Assembly (NCBI GenBank): GCA_023460155.1
Contig: JAEWRF010000154.1
Coordinates: 1 to 50,714 of the forward strand
DNA: 50,714 bases
Reading direction: 5' to 3'
Origin: Bacillota bacterium
GTDB taxonomy: Bacteria > Bacillota > Clostridia > Oscillospirales > Acutalibacteraceae
A program made the position numbers and the translations under genes. Shown piece by piece: positions 7,857 to 15,729 of the stretch; positions within the stretch are counted from its first letter, which is position 1, and every line of letters starts with the position of its first letter. The notes under the pieces are model-generated. The model saw nothing but the letters and a program-made list of their open reading frames with translations. It was not told where the DNA came from and did not search any database.

Positions 7857-7879
7857 TGGTGCGTGTGACAGGACTTGAA
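7857..7879 (-). repeat. tRNA 3'-end scar including CCA (att-like site, left)
   Basis: Read on the minus strand, TTCAAGTCCTGTCACACG then CACCA is a T-loop, T-stem, 3' acceptor strand, discriminator and CCA, matching the 3' end of the intact tRNA-Leu at 26343 except for one acceptor base. No 5' part of a tRNA is present next to it. A lone tRNA 3' end in direct orientation with an intact tRNA is the classic mark of integration of an element into that tRNA gene. Confidence 0.7.
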
Positions 7880-7980
7880 GGTATTTATCCTTTCCTCGCG
7901 TTGCGCGTGTCCCTTCGGTTCCCAACTTGCGCCTGCCTTAACCATGACTACAAAGGCCTAAGCACATCATAAAAAACATG

Positions 7981-8002
7981 CCTCATAGTTTGAACTATGA
8001 GG
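7981..8002. promoter_or_regulatory. 22-base perfect palindrome, possible operator
   Basis: CCTCATAGTT and AACTATGAGG are exact inverted repeats separated by TG. It ends nine bases before the -35 of the promoter at 8011, so it could be an operator for the downstream membrane-protein gene or a small hairpin. No binding protein can be named. Confidence 0.45.
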
Positions 8003-8010
8003 GACTATAA

Positions 8011-8039
8011 TTGACAAATTGAAATAAATAAGATATTAT
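8011..8039 (+). promoter_or_regulatory. Sigma-A-type promoter upstream of the DUF2207-like gene
   Basis: TTGACA (8011-8016), 17 bases, TATTAT (8034-8039). Start would be near 8046, giving a leader of about 180 bases before the coding start at 8227. Confidence 0.7.
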
Positions 8040-8226
8040 TCATAATGGTAATGCCCGAGAAGAAAATTTGGATAAAGTTTAGGGAAAATAAAAATTGATT
8101 CATCATCTTCTTTTCTACAAAGTGATATGCTTTCTGCTGTAGGATTTTGAGCATAATCTCACCCGCAAGGTTTTCACACGAAGACGAAATGATTCAGATC
8201 CCTTAAATATTTTAGGGGGATTGTTT

Positions 8227-9369
8227 ATGAAAAAAAAATACATTAAAACTAGTGAAATTAAAAAGTGGAAGCGCCTTGAGGCTATCGGTTATTTATTTCC
8301 GGTTGCCATATTTGCCTTGTTGTATATTCGCCTCTGCCTAAGTCGTCGACCAGCAGATCCCGAAACCTCAAACGAAATAGTCAATGTTTTACTTCTTATT
8401 TTTGCAACCATGATGCTCTCTATTCCTATTATATTGCTTTGGCATGCACTCTTCCGGCAATTAAAGCACAATGCCATTAAACGAGGTACCTTTAAGGCGG
8501 AGCTGGACATCGATTATTACCGCGACAAGCTTGAAGGAGTTTCTCCGATCGAGATTAGTATGCTCACAGATTTTCAAATAGAGCCGGAAAAGGACGTTTC
8601 CGCTCTGCTTCTTAAATATCAGATGAAAGGCATTCTGAAAATTGACGAAAAAGACGTGCAGGTTCTTCGTCCGGATGATGCAAGCCTTTTACCTAGTGAT
8701 AAACTCCTGCTCCAAGTCATTGTAGAGCATGGAGGATTATCCCATACTCTTTTGAATCATCTGTCGGAATGGAAAAGTACTGCGTCCAATGAAGTGCTGC
8801 AAGGGAAGTATTTCCGTAATAACGATGGAAATATGATAATCAAAAACCAAAATAAGGGGTGTCTTTTTGGGTGTTTAAGCGCGGCCTTAATCCCTATTAT
8901 AATAGGGGCGGGTTTTTCTCTGATTATAAACTGCACCCCAATTAAATATTCCATCAATCTGATTGAAAATATGCCGAAAGAAACCGCAAACAGCGAGATA
9001 GTTCATTTGATCTCTACGGATTCTAATCTGGCAATGGGCGTAATGTTAATGCTATTATTTGTGCTTCTTCTAGTTGTCGCAGTCTTTTGGCCTATTGCTG
9101 CTTTCATAAGTTCTACTACCAAGATAACAGGCGTTGCAAGGATAAGACGTACTGAAGAGGGAGAACAAATGACTGAGTACATTTACGCTATGAAAAATTT
9201 TCTGCACGATTTCTCCAACCTCTCTGAGGCAAGAAAAGAACAGTTAGTGCTTTGGGATGACTTCTTGATCTATGCTGTTGCACTAGAGGAAAATGTACAG
9301 ATTCTTCGGGACATATTTACCAGAAGATCTCTGAAAATTGACGACCTTATTCTAAATAGACAAAATTAA
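8227..9369 (+). CDS. DUF2207-like membrane protein lacking the N-terminal domain
   Basis: 380 residues from the ATG at 8227, with AGGGGGA just upstream (an in-frame TTG two codons earlier is less likely). Two membrane spans lie at about 15-35 and 55-80, followed by a cytoplasmic segment with DYYRDKLEGVSPIEISML and VSALLLKYQMKGILKIDE, then two more spans and a C-terminal NFLHDFSNLSEARKEQLVLWDDFLIYAVALEE. Those stretches match the C-terminal half of DUF2207 proteins, which normally begin with a signal peptide and a large external domain; that part is absent. The gene is AT-rich and lies between two tRNA scars, so it was probably brought by an integrated element. Function unknown. Confidence 0.65.
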   Translation: MKKKYIKTSEIKKWKRLEAIGYLFPVAIFALLYIRLCLSRRPADPETSNEIVNVLLLIFATMMLSIPIILLWHALFRQLKHNAIKRGTFKAELDIDYYRDKLEGVSPIEISMLTDFQIEPEKDVSALLLKYQMKGILKIDEKDVQVLRPDDASLLPSDKLLLQVIVEHGGLSHTLLNHLSEWKSTASNEVLQGKYFRNNDGNMIIKNQNKGCLFGCLSAALIPIIIGAGFSLIINCTPIKYSINLIENMPKETANSEIVHLISTDSNLAMGVMLMLLFVLLLVVAVFWPIAAFISSTTKITGVARIRRTEEGEQMTEYIYAMKNFLHDFSNLSEARKEQLVLWDDFLIYAVALEENVQILRDIFTRRSLKIDDLILNRQN

Positions 9370-9427
9370 AGTCACGGCTCATTATAAGGATGTATTTGGA
9401 TACAGATCGTATTGAACCTACATGCTT

Positions 9428-9604
9428 TTATTTCCCTACAATCCGTTTTGCGTAATAAAAATCATACTCAATTTTTTGGTTCTTTTTAAAATCCTGCAAA
9501 AATAACTTTTCCACATCACATAATAGGCATTCCCTATCCACAAATTCAAACATTGACAAATTTGAAAACACCATCTCTAATTCAATTATATTCTGAAATG
9601 CATC
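9428..9604 (-). pseudogene. Possible C-terminal remnant of an AT-rich gene
   Basis: On the minus strand a frame is open from an upstream in-frame stop at 9605-9607 to TAA at 9428-9430, giving about 58 residues ending in DFYYAKRIVGK. The composition (aromatic, acidic and lysine residues mixed, one Cys pair in RECLLCD) looks protein-like. No convincing start or ribosome site is present. It may be the tail of a gene cut off at the repeat. I recognise no family, and chance is not excluded. Confidence 0.3.
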
Positions 9605-9629
9605 TTATCATAAAGATTGGAGCTAACTG

Positions 9630-9752
9630 CAAAACAAGGCGCAGCCACAGAGTTCTCACTCCACGGCTACGCCTTTTCGACTTATTTTGCTGCCTCAAAT
9701 TAAAATAGACGGTACAAGATGAGCCACGAAAGCGATTCCTTTCGTGGCTCTG
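9630..9752. repeat. Left copy of ~122-bp direct repeat flanking the 16.5-kb cargo
   Basis: Aligns without gaps, at a constant offset of 16589, to 26219-26341, with about seven mismatches by eye. Both copies contain the same two hairpins: GGCGCAGCC..GGCT(A/G)CGCC followed by TTTT, and a 12-bp stem GAGCCACGAAAG / CTTTCGTGGCTC (here 9721-9732 and 9739-9750). In the right copy this block directly follows the 3' end of tRNA-Leu. Here it follows only a 13-base tRNA scar. Confidence 0.9.
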
Positions 9753-9758
9753 AGTGCT

Positions 9759-9771
9759 GGTGACAGGACTT
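9759..9771 (-). repeat. Second tRNA 3'-end scar (att-like site)
   Basis: GGTGACAGGACTT is identical to the T-arm and acceptor-side sequence of tRNA-Leu at 26351-26363 and lies in the same orientation, at the same place relative to the long direct repeat. The bases on either side have diverged. It reads as the left attachment scar of the segment ending at the intact tRNA. Confidence 0.65.
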
Positions 9772-9803
9772 TGCGCCGGCAGGTTCTCGACGGCCACCGT
9801 ACG

Positions 9804-9843
9804 AAAACGGCAGTCCGCCCCTTAGGGGGCGGACTGCCGTTTT
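9804..9843. terminator. 18-bp perfect hairpin, bidirectional terminator
   Basis: AAAACGGCAGTCCGCCCC and GGGGCGGACTGCCGTTTT pair over 18 bases with a TTAG loop, and T runs end it on both strands. It insulates the cargo operon from transcription arriving from the left. Confidence 0.85.
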
Positions 9844-10099
9844 TGGTGCGCAAAATCGTGCTGTCACAACTTGCGCGAAAATCTTTTGTTCCAAACCGTT
9901 GCGCGTCAGAATTGAAATCTGCCGATGGTATCGCTATCCGGCACCTGATTGCTGGATTTCACTCCAAAAAGCGATTGTCAATTACCTCACCTGGAGTGGG
10001 ACTTGGAAGTTTTTTCTCTGGATGTGACAACAGTAAACAGCGCATACACGCAACATCTTGAAAATTCCGGCAAAAACCCCGCTCAGATTTATTTTTTCC

Positions 10100-10128
10100 T
10101 TGATATATTTACGCGAAAAAGGTATTAT
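10100..10128 (+). promoter_or_regulatory. Sigma-A-type promoter of the nine-gene operon
   Basis: TTGATA (10100-10105), exactly 17 bases, TATTAT (10123-10128). Start would be near 10135, about 135 bases before the vWA start. This is the only convincing promoter I find for the operon; internal gaps are mostly under 50 bases. Confidence 0.7.
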
Positions 10129-10269
10129 TATGTTAATTTTTAATATGGGAGGAAATCCTTTTTCGAAAAACTGGATTTCAGGATAGCGCCGCCGGATTTG
10201 ACATAGGAACATTTCGGCAACCGGGTGCAAAAAGTATTGCCGAAAAGCTCCCGGGAGGAAGGGATTTAT

Positions 10270-12267
10270 ATGAAGAAAAGACTGTTTTCTGGTTTGCTGG
10301 TACTGGCGGTAATCGCGTCCTGTGTCGGCATGGCTTTTGCAGGCTCTGCCGCTCAAACCGGAAAAAATTCCGTCAACCGCTACAACGTGGTTTTCGTTAC
10401 GGATGCCAGCGGTTCAATGACTTCAACGGATCCGGATGAATACAGATTTGAAGCGACCAATCTGTTTCTCGGTCTGATGGCCGATGGCGGAAATATGGTT
10501 GGCAGTGTGGTTTTCAACTCGAATGTTTTTCCCAACAATCTGATCGAGGCAACCGGAAAATCCGATAAGTTGGCGGTCGGCAGCCAGATCAGCGGCCAGC
10601 CGACAAAGGGATGGACTGACATCGGCGGAGCTCTTCTGTCGGCTGTGAATATGATTCAAAGCAGTGGCAAAAAAGAGCTTCCGTCCATCATCATTCTGCT
10701 GAGCGACGGAAATACTGAACTCGGCACTCCGAGCGCGACGGAAGCCTCCGTTAAAAACAAGGAAACTGCGCTGGAAAAAGCCCGCGAGGCAGGGTGCAAA
10801 ATTTACACAATCTGTTTGAATGAGAGTCATCAGGCAAATATATCTGAACTCAAACAGATTGCAAATGCCACAGGTGGGGCCTTCCGCGAAGTCACAAAAG
10901 CTTCGGATCTGCAGGAAGTCTTCAATCTGTATTACCAGCTGATTTATTCCACCCAGAGCACCCAGTTGATGAACGAGGATATTCCGGCATCCGGTATATT
11001 AACCAGGGAATTTGACGTTGCGAAACTCGGCGTGGAAGAAGTAAATATCGTTATTTTCGGGGACTCCACCAAATGCTCTCTGACGCCGCCGGGGTCGAAT
11101 ACATATTCGGACAGCGAACTCAATAAGATTTCCTATGCTGGAAAAACGTTCACCCTTCTTAAAATCATAAAGCCCCAGGCAGGGAACTGGAAGCTGCAGG
11201 TCTACGGGAAGCCAGGCTCTGCAATCAAGGTATATAAAATCTACAATTCCAATTTTCAGATCAAGGCTCTTCAGGCATCCCACAGCCAGGCCTGCAGAGT
11301 CGGCACGCCCGTGAATATTATCGGCCAGATTTACGAGGGCGACAACAGAGTTACAAACGCGGCCCAATACGGTAGCTGCAAGGCGACGCTGCAAATCAGG
11401 AATTTTAACGGGGACCTTCTGGCAACCGCCGTGCCTCAAAGCACCACGCAGGACGGATTCCTGTTTGCCTACACGCCGACAAAATACGGAACTTTTTACG
11501 CAACCGTAACCGCTGAGGACAGCGAACAGCACGCATCCTCGGACCCGCTCGCGCTTAATGTCGGAAACACGCCCCCCGTTGCCAGAATCTCCGTGCTGAA
11601 GAAGCACATTTACCGGTGGCCGTTCCTGCTTCGAACCGATTCCACCATCGACCTGAGCGGCGCGGCCAAGGATAATGAGGACGCTGCCCTCCGTTACAAG
11701 ATCATTTCTTCCACCTGGATGAATCAGGATTACACCCTGAACGGATCCAAACTGACCATCAATCATTTCAGCGTTTCCGACGGCTCCTTCACTGTGCAGG
11801 CCTACGATTCACAGGGTGCGTACTGTACTTTTGAAGTGGTGGTCACATCCACCAACGTTGGCGTTTTGGCTATGATCATCCTGCTTGCCGGGGCGGTACT
11901 GCTGCTCGCGGCCATGCTGATTTTGCTGAAGATTTCACTGGGCAGGCCTTTTATGGGCAAGGTGACCGCGGAAAATCTTGAAACAGGCCAATCGTCGGCT
12001 TATACCAAGAGCCGTGGGAGGCTACACCTGTCCGCTTTCCAAATCGGGCAAACGGGGCTGCGCGGTAACTGTTATTTTCAGGCCACAGGAAAGAATTATA
12101 TCTATTTTATTTCAAAAAAGTCCTATCTTTCGGACGGCGCCGTCGGCAAGGTCAAAAAGGTCAAAATCATCAGCGGCAGCGACGTCAGAATCTATTCGGA
12201 CGAGGACCGGTCCCGGGGAATTCTTATCAGATTTGAAAGCATGCTGGACGGCAGCAATTGCTTTTAA
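10270..12267 (+). CDS. Secreted, membrane-anchored von Willebrand factor A protein
   Basis: 665 residues from the ATG at 10270, preceded by GGGAGGAAGGG; an upstream in-frame ATG would put 15 residues before the signal peptide. Signal peptide 1-24 ends at AFA. The vWA domain begins at NVVFVTDASGSM, with the MIDAS motif DASGS at 45-49, and IIILLSDGNTE supplies the later MIDAS Asp; it runs to about 230. Beta-rich domains follow (VNIIGQIYEGDNRV and NTPPVARISVL regions). One membrane span lies at about 531-557 and a ~110-residue basic tail is inside. Extracellular metal-dependent ligand binding with a cytoplasmic tail suggests a sensor or anchor for the operon's GTPases. It is the first gene, 46 bases before the tubulin-like gene. 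Confidence 0.88.
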   Translation: MKKRLFSGLLVLAVIASCVGMAFAGSAAQTGKNSVNRYNVVFVTDASGSMTSTDPDEYRFEATNLFLGLMADGGNMVGSVVFNSNVFPNNLIEATGKSDKLAVGSQISGQPTKGWTDIGGALLSAVNMIQSSGKKELPSIIILLSDGNTELGTPSATEASVKNKETALEKAREAGCKIYTICLNESHQANISELKQIANATGGAFREVTKASDLQEVFNLYYQLIYSTQSTQLMNEDIPASGILTREFDVAKLGVEEVNIVIFGDSTKCSLTPPGSNTYSDSELNKISYAGKTFTLLKIIKPQAGNWKLQVYGKPGSAIKVYKIYNSNFQIKALQASHSQACRVGTPVNIIGQIYEGDNRVTNAAQYGSCKATLQIRNFNGDLLATAVPQSTTQDGFLFAYTPTKYGTFYATVTAEDSEQHASSDPLALNVGNTPPVARISVLKKHIYRWPFLLRTDSTIDLSGAAKDNEDAALRYKIISSTWMNQDYTLNGSKLTINHFSVSDGSFTVQAYDSQGAYCTFEVVVTSTNVGVLAMIILLAGAVLLLAAMLILLKISLGRPFMGKVTAENLETGQSSAYTKSRGRLHLSAFQIGQTGLRGNCYFQATGKNYIYFISKKSYLSDGAVGKVKKVKIISGSDVRIYSDEDRSRGILIRFESMLDGSNCF

Positions 12268-12313
12268 TGGATTTAGCTGAGTTTCTGAAAAATAAAGAGG
12301 AGAGTGAGAACAC

Positions 12314-15300
12314 ATGTATAACAAGTTATTGATTTCTGCGGGCGGCGGCATCATCTCCCACAAGCAGCAGGCCGAACAGAACGAATGTGCAACCATCGCA
12401 ATCGGCCTCGGCGGCACAGGTGTGGACTGCCTGCGCGCGTTGAAGCAGGAAGTGTACAACCGCCTGAAACCCGATCAGGAAGATTCTCCGGTTCCAAGCT
12501 ATCAGCACATTAAATTTCTCGCCGTAGACGCAGACCGCTCCTCTCTTGCCAGTAACAACAGTATCGACGCGCTGGATGCTAACACGGAATTTATGGACCT
12601 GAGCTGTGCGGATATCTCGGCCCTGCTGGCTGGAGCGGCAGTGCTGAAGCACAATCCATCCCTCCAGTGGCTGAAAGCCTCCGCCACACAGCGCGACGGC
12701 AACGGCATTTCCATACAGAATGCAAAGGCGGGAGCTGGCGGAGTCCCCCAGATCGGCCGACTTTTGCTGCTCCAAAATTGTACGCGATTCGTAGCAAAGC
12801 TGACTGCCATGATAACGGAGGCAAAGCGCGAGCTGCGTGCGGGAGCCGAAATCAATATCCATATTTTTTCCGGAATGGGCGGCGGCACCGGCTCTGGCAC
12901 ATTTCTGGACGTGTGCTACCTGGTGCAGCATGTTCTGGGGAATTTGGGGCTACAGGGAGTGGCACAGACCTGTGGCTACTTCTTTATGCCGGATGTTAAC
13001 CTGGACAGAGTTGCGGATCCGAAAATTCAGGAATGCATCAAAAGCAACGGTTTCGCACGCATGAAAGAGCTCGATTATTGCATGAATTTTGATATAAACG
13101 GTGGAGAGTGGAACCAGATCTACGACGGATTTTCCATTAAAACGCAGAATCCCCCCGTTGATCTTGCCTACCTGATTACCGCAACCAACGAAAACGGGGC
13201 CATACGCGCCAATGCGTACGACTACGCCATGCATGTTGTAGTCGACTACGTGATGGATTTTATGACGAAGCCTGATGTTCCGGCCGATTCCGACGATAAA
13301 AATTCGTTTACGACAAGGTCCTATATTTCCAACATTCAAAGCCTGATTACCATGGTGAACAAAAAGCATGGGGCCGGCTATAATTACTGCGCACTCGGCG
13401 CGTCCAGCGCATATCTGCCCTATAAAGAAATCACCACCTACCTCACTTCCAAAATTTTTGAGGGCTTTGGCCGGCTGAATCATCAGTTGCCTGGAGATAA
13501 CGATATCGATCTTCTGGTACACAATATCGGTCTTCCCTATGAAGAAATCCTCCGGGCGCTCAACGACCGGGTTCCGCCCATCCTGCTTTACGCGGTAGAC
13601 ACCAAAACCATCTATGAACAGACGGAAGGAATCACTTCCGATGTGATTCCTCAGGTATTGGTGGCGATGCGCGATACCACATCCAAAGTGAGCGGCCAGC
13701 TGACCGAAAACGTGAAGGCAATGCTGGATGAGTTTGATTCGAACGCCACTGAGAGAGGCAAAAGTGTTGCGTCGTTGATTACCCGCGTCAGAAATGAGCT
13801 TCTTAAGATTGCGGCGCAGCCGGAGAAAGGCCCTTATTATGCCGGTGCGGTTCTTTATAACGTCAGAAGCCATGATCTGCAGAACATCATTGCCGGATAT
13901 ATCGATCAGAATGACAGCAACATTTCCAAAGTGCGGGCGGATCTGTCTCTTCGGGCAAAAGAGATGGAAAATGCGCTGATGCTTTTACAGAATTCCAATG
14001 CTTTCAACCGCAAGGGGCGCGGCAAGGATTATGTCGCCGCCGTAAACGCCTATTACCGTCAGAATGCAAAAATCGACCTTTACAGTCATATGAGCGATGT
14101 GCTCGTTGCGTTTAAGAAACAGATCAATGATCTTTATACCCGGTTTTTCGGGATTTTTGAGAATGTGCTGCGGAATTTGGAAGCGACTTTTTCCGCAGAC
14201 CTCTCCGCATTAGCCAAACCGGTTGCAGAGGATAACGGCTATGCCGTAAAACTGATGAAAATTCAGGATTTACAGAAGTCTCTGGATGACTCCGTTAAGA
14301 GCATGAGCATAGACGATTTGATTTCCGGATTCACGGATTACATGCTGAAGACTCCGGATGTCTGGATTGCCCAGGACGAGAACAAAATCGCATACGCGGT
14401 CTCCGCATATTTTCTGGGGCAGTTGGAGGAGTTTACGGACAGAACCATCGTGGACTATCTGCAGATTAAGTATAATACGACCGAACCGCAGGTACTGGCC
14501 CAAAAGGTGTATGACGGGATCTTTATGCCGCTGGCTGACAAGGCCGCTCCGCTGTTCTGGGTGGACGGCAGCAAATATAAGATTTCCGAAACCGGGGAAC
14601 TTGGTTTCTGCACGTTACCTCAAATATCACCCGAGATCCTGGCGGCGGCGCAGCAATACCACAAGTCTCACCTCACGACTGTAATCAGACCCTCTTTCAA
14701 CATTGAGAGAATCAGCTTTTTAATTTCCAAATGCGGAATTCCGATGTACGGATACAAGGGAGTCGACAATTACAGGTCCGCGCACAGAGTGATCGGCGCA
14801 CATTTGTACGAGGCGGCCGACGGGGATGAAAGAGACTGGAGAGCCCTGTATAGCATCACGCCTTACAGCTGCGTCAACGACAGCGATTGTTCCGAAAGCT
14901 TGAAGGTAAAGGCTGCCAAGGTGGAAAAGGCAGAGCAGTACGGTGTTTTGAAGCGTCATCCGATTGGAACGGACGATACGTTTGATTACAGGATCTGCAT
15001 CCTTGACGGCAAAAAGATGGATGATGCCCGTGAAAGAATCACTGCTGCCGTAACCGCCGGAGATGTGGAAAAGGCAGAAGCGCTTCAGCAGGAGTTCAAG
15101 TCCGGCGGACTTCCCGTCGCTTCCGAGCGCACCATCAAAAACGTCGGCGCGCAGGGATGCGAAGACACGGTGGTGAAGGATCTACTTATTGCGTCCCAAT
15201 ATTGGTGCGATATTCTGGAAGAAGAGGTTGGGAAGCTGGAAAAACACCGTGCTGCAATCGCGGAGCTTGACGAATTTGTCCGGAGCAGGATCGAAAAGGC

Positions 15301-15703
15301 CGGCGACGTACAGACTTTTGCCGGCGCCCTCTGTACCGGCGTCATCACGTTCTTAAACGAGTTTACCTATCTGTATGTAAAAGAGAGCTTTGGCCTTGCC
15401 GAAAAGGTCGAACTGACAACGATTGAAAGCACTCCGTTCGGCGAATATCTGCCGTTTTACAGTGCGTTCGTCGGCTTTTCGAAGCTGGATGAGTCGGTGA
15501 AGTCCGAAATAGCAGCCGCGGTCAAGAATAAAAAGATCAACTGCCGCGATGAGCTGCCCGCAGCCGTGGAAAAGGCAACTGCCCTGATTGTTCCCGACAA
15601 AATGAACCAGATGGCGGCCCGTGCGCAGAAGACATTCTCCTCCGATTACAGGGATGTTGTCGGTTTTCTCAAGGATGTCGCTTTTGAAATCCAGAATTTC
15701 TGA
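12314..15703 (+). CDS. Large tubulin/FtsZ-like GTPase (Tubulin_2 type)
   Basis: 1129 residues. The nucleotide-binding loops of the tubulin superfamily are clear: IAIGLGGTGVDCLRAL at 28-42 (loop T1) and FSGMGGGTGSGTFLD at 185-199, containing the tubulin signature GGGTGSG at 189-195. An Asp-rich strand, FLAVDADRSS, sits between them. The tubulin core occupies roughly the first 400 residues; the remaining ~700 are mainly helical and unlike FtsZ, TubZ or eukaryotic tubulin, far longer than FtsZ (~380). From memory it fits the Tubulin_2 group found beside vWA and GTPase genes. It may form GTP-dependent filaments or a scaffold near the vWA anchor. GAGGAGAG precedes the ATG. Confidence 0.85.
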   Translation: MYNKLLISAGGGIISHKQQAEQNECATIAIGLGGTGVDCLRALKQEVYNRLKPDQEDSPVPSYQHIKFLAVDADRSSLASNNSIDALDANTEFMDLSCADISALLAGAAVLKHNPSLQWLKASATQRDGNGISIQNAKAGAGGVPQIGRLLLLQNCTRFVAKLTAMITEAKRELRAGAEINIHIFSGMGGGTGSGTFLDVCYLVQHVLGNLGLQGVAQTCGYFFMPDVNLDRVADPKIQECIKSNGFARMKELDYCMNFDINGGEWNQIYDGFSIKTQNPPVDLAYLITATNENGAIRANAYDYAMHVVVDYVMDFMTKPDVPADSDDKNSFTTRSYISNIQSLITMVNKKHGAGYNYCALGASSAYLPYKEITTYLTSKIFEGFGRLNHQLPGDNDIDLLVHNIGLPYEEILRALNDRVPPILLYAVDTKTIYEQTEGITSDVIPQVLVAMRDTTSKVSGQLTENVKAMLDEFDSNATERGKSVASLITRVRNELLKIAAQPEKGPYYAGAVLYNVRSHDLQNIIAGYIDQNDSNISKVRADLSLRAKEMENALMLLQNSNAFNRKGRGKDYVAAVNAYYRQNAKIDLYSHMSDVLVAFKKQINDLYTRFFGIFENVLRNLEATFSADLSALAKPVAEDNGYAVKLMKIQDLQKSLDDSVKSMSIDDLISGFTDYMLKTPDVWIAQDENKIAYAVSAYFLGQLEEFTDRTIVDYLQIKYNTTEPQVLAQKVYDGIFMPLADKAAPLFWVDGSKYKISETGELGFCTLPQISPEILAAAQQYHKSHLTTVIRPSFNIERISFLISKCGIPMYGYKGVDNYRSAHRVIGAHLYEAADGDERDWRALYSITPYSCVNDSDCSESLKVKAAKVEKAEQYGVLKRHPIGTDDTFDYRICILDGKKMDDARERITAAVTAGDVEKAEALQQEFKSGGLPVASERTIKNVGAQGCEDTVVKDLLIASQYWCDILEEEVGKLEKHRAAIAELDEFVRSRIEKAGDVQTFAGALCTGVITFLNEFTYLYVKESFGLAEKVELTTIESTPFGEYLPFYSAFVGFSKLDESVKSEIAAAVKNKKINCRDELPAAVEKATALIVPDKMNQMAARAQKTFSSDYRDVVGFLKDVAFEIQNF

Positions 15704-15729
15704 ATCGTAATAAAGGTGATATAAGAACA

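Larger units (their letters stand above)
7594..8226. other. Intergenic junction region with terminator, tRNA scar and promoter
   Basis: This 633-base stretch has no gene I can support; a 92-residue open frame at 7600-7878 lacks a ribosome site and family features. It holds a strong hairpin (7823-7853), a 23-base tRNA 3'-end scar (7857-7879), a 22-base palindrome (7981-8002) and a promoter (8011-8039). It marks the left edge of the island material. Confidence 0.6.
9370..10269. other. Non-coding junction between the two island segments
   Basis: 900 bases without an intact gene. In order it holds a possible gene remnant on the minus strand (9428-9604), the left copy of the long direct repeat (9630-9752), a tRNA 3'-end scar (9759-9771), a very strong hairpin (9804-9843), about 250 bases in which I see nothing, the operon promoter (10100-10128) and the vWA leader. 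Confidence 0.6.

Noticed and set aside
7600..7878. A 92-codon frame after the flavodoxin gene
   Set aside because: GTG start without a ribosome site, low-complexity Ile/Lys-rich translation, and its end runs through a terminator and tRNA scar.
9845..9878. A third TGGTGCG after a hairpin, possibly another tRNA 3' end
   Set aside because: The following GCAAAATCGTGC does not continue the T-arm; only seven bases match, which is too little to call a scar.
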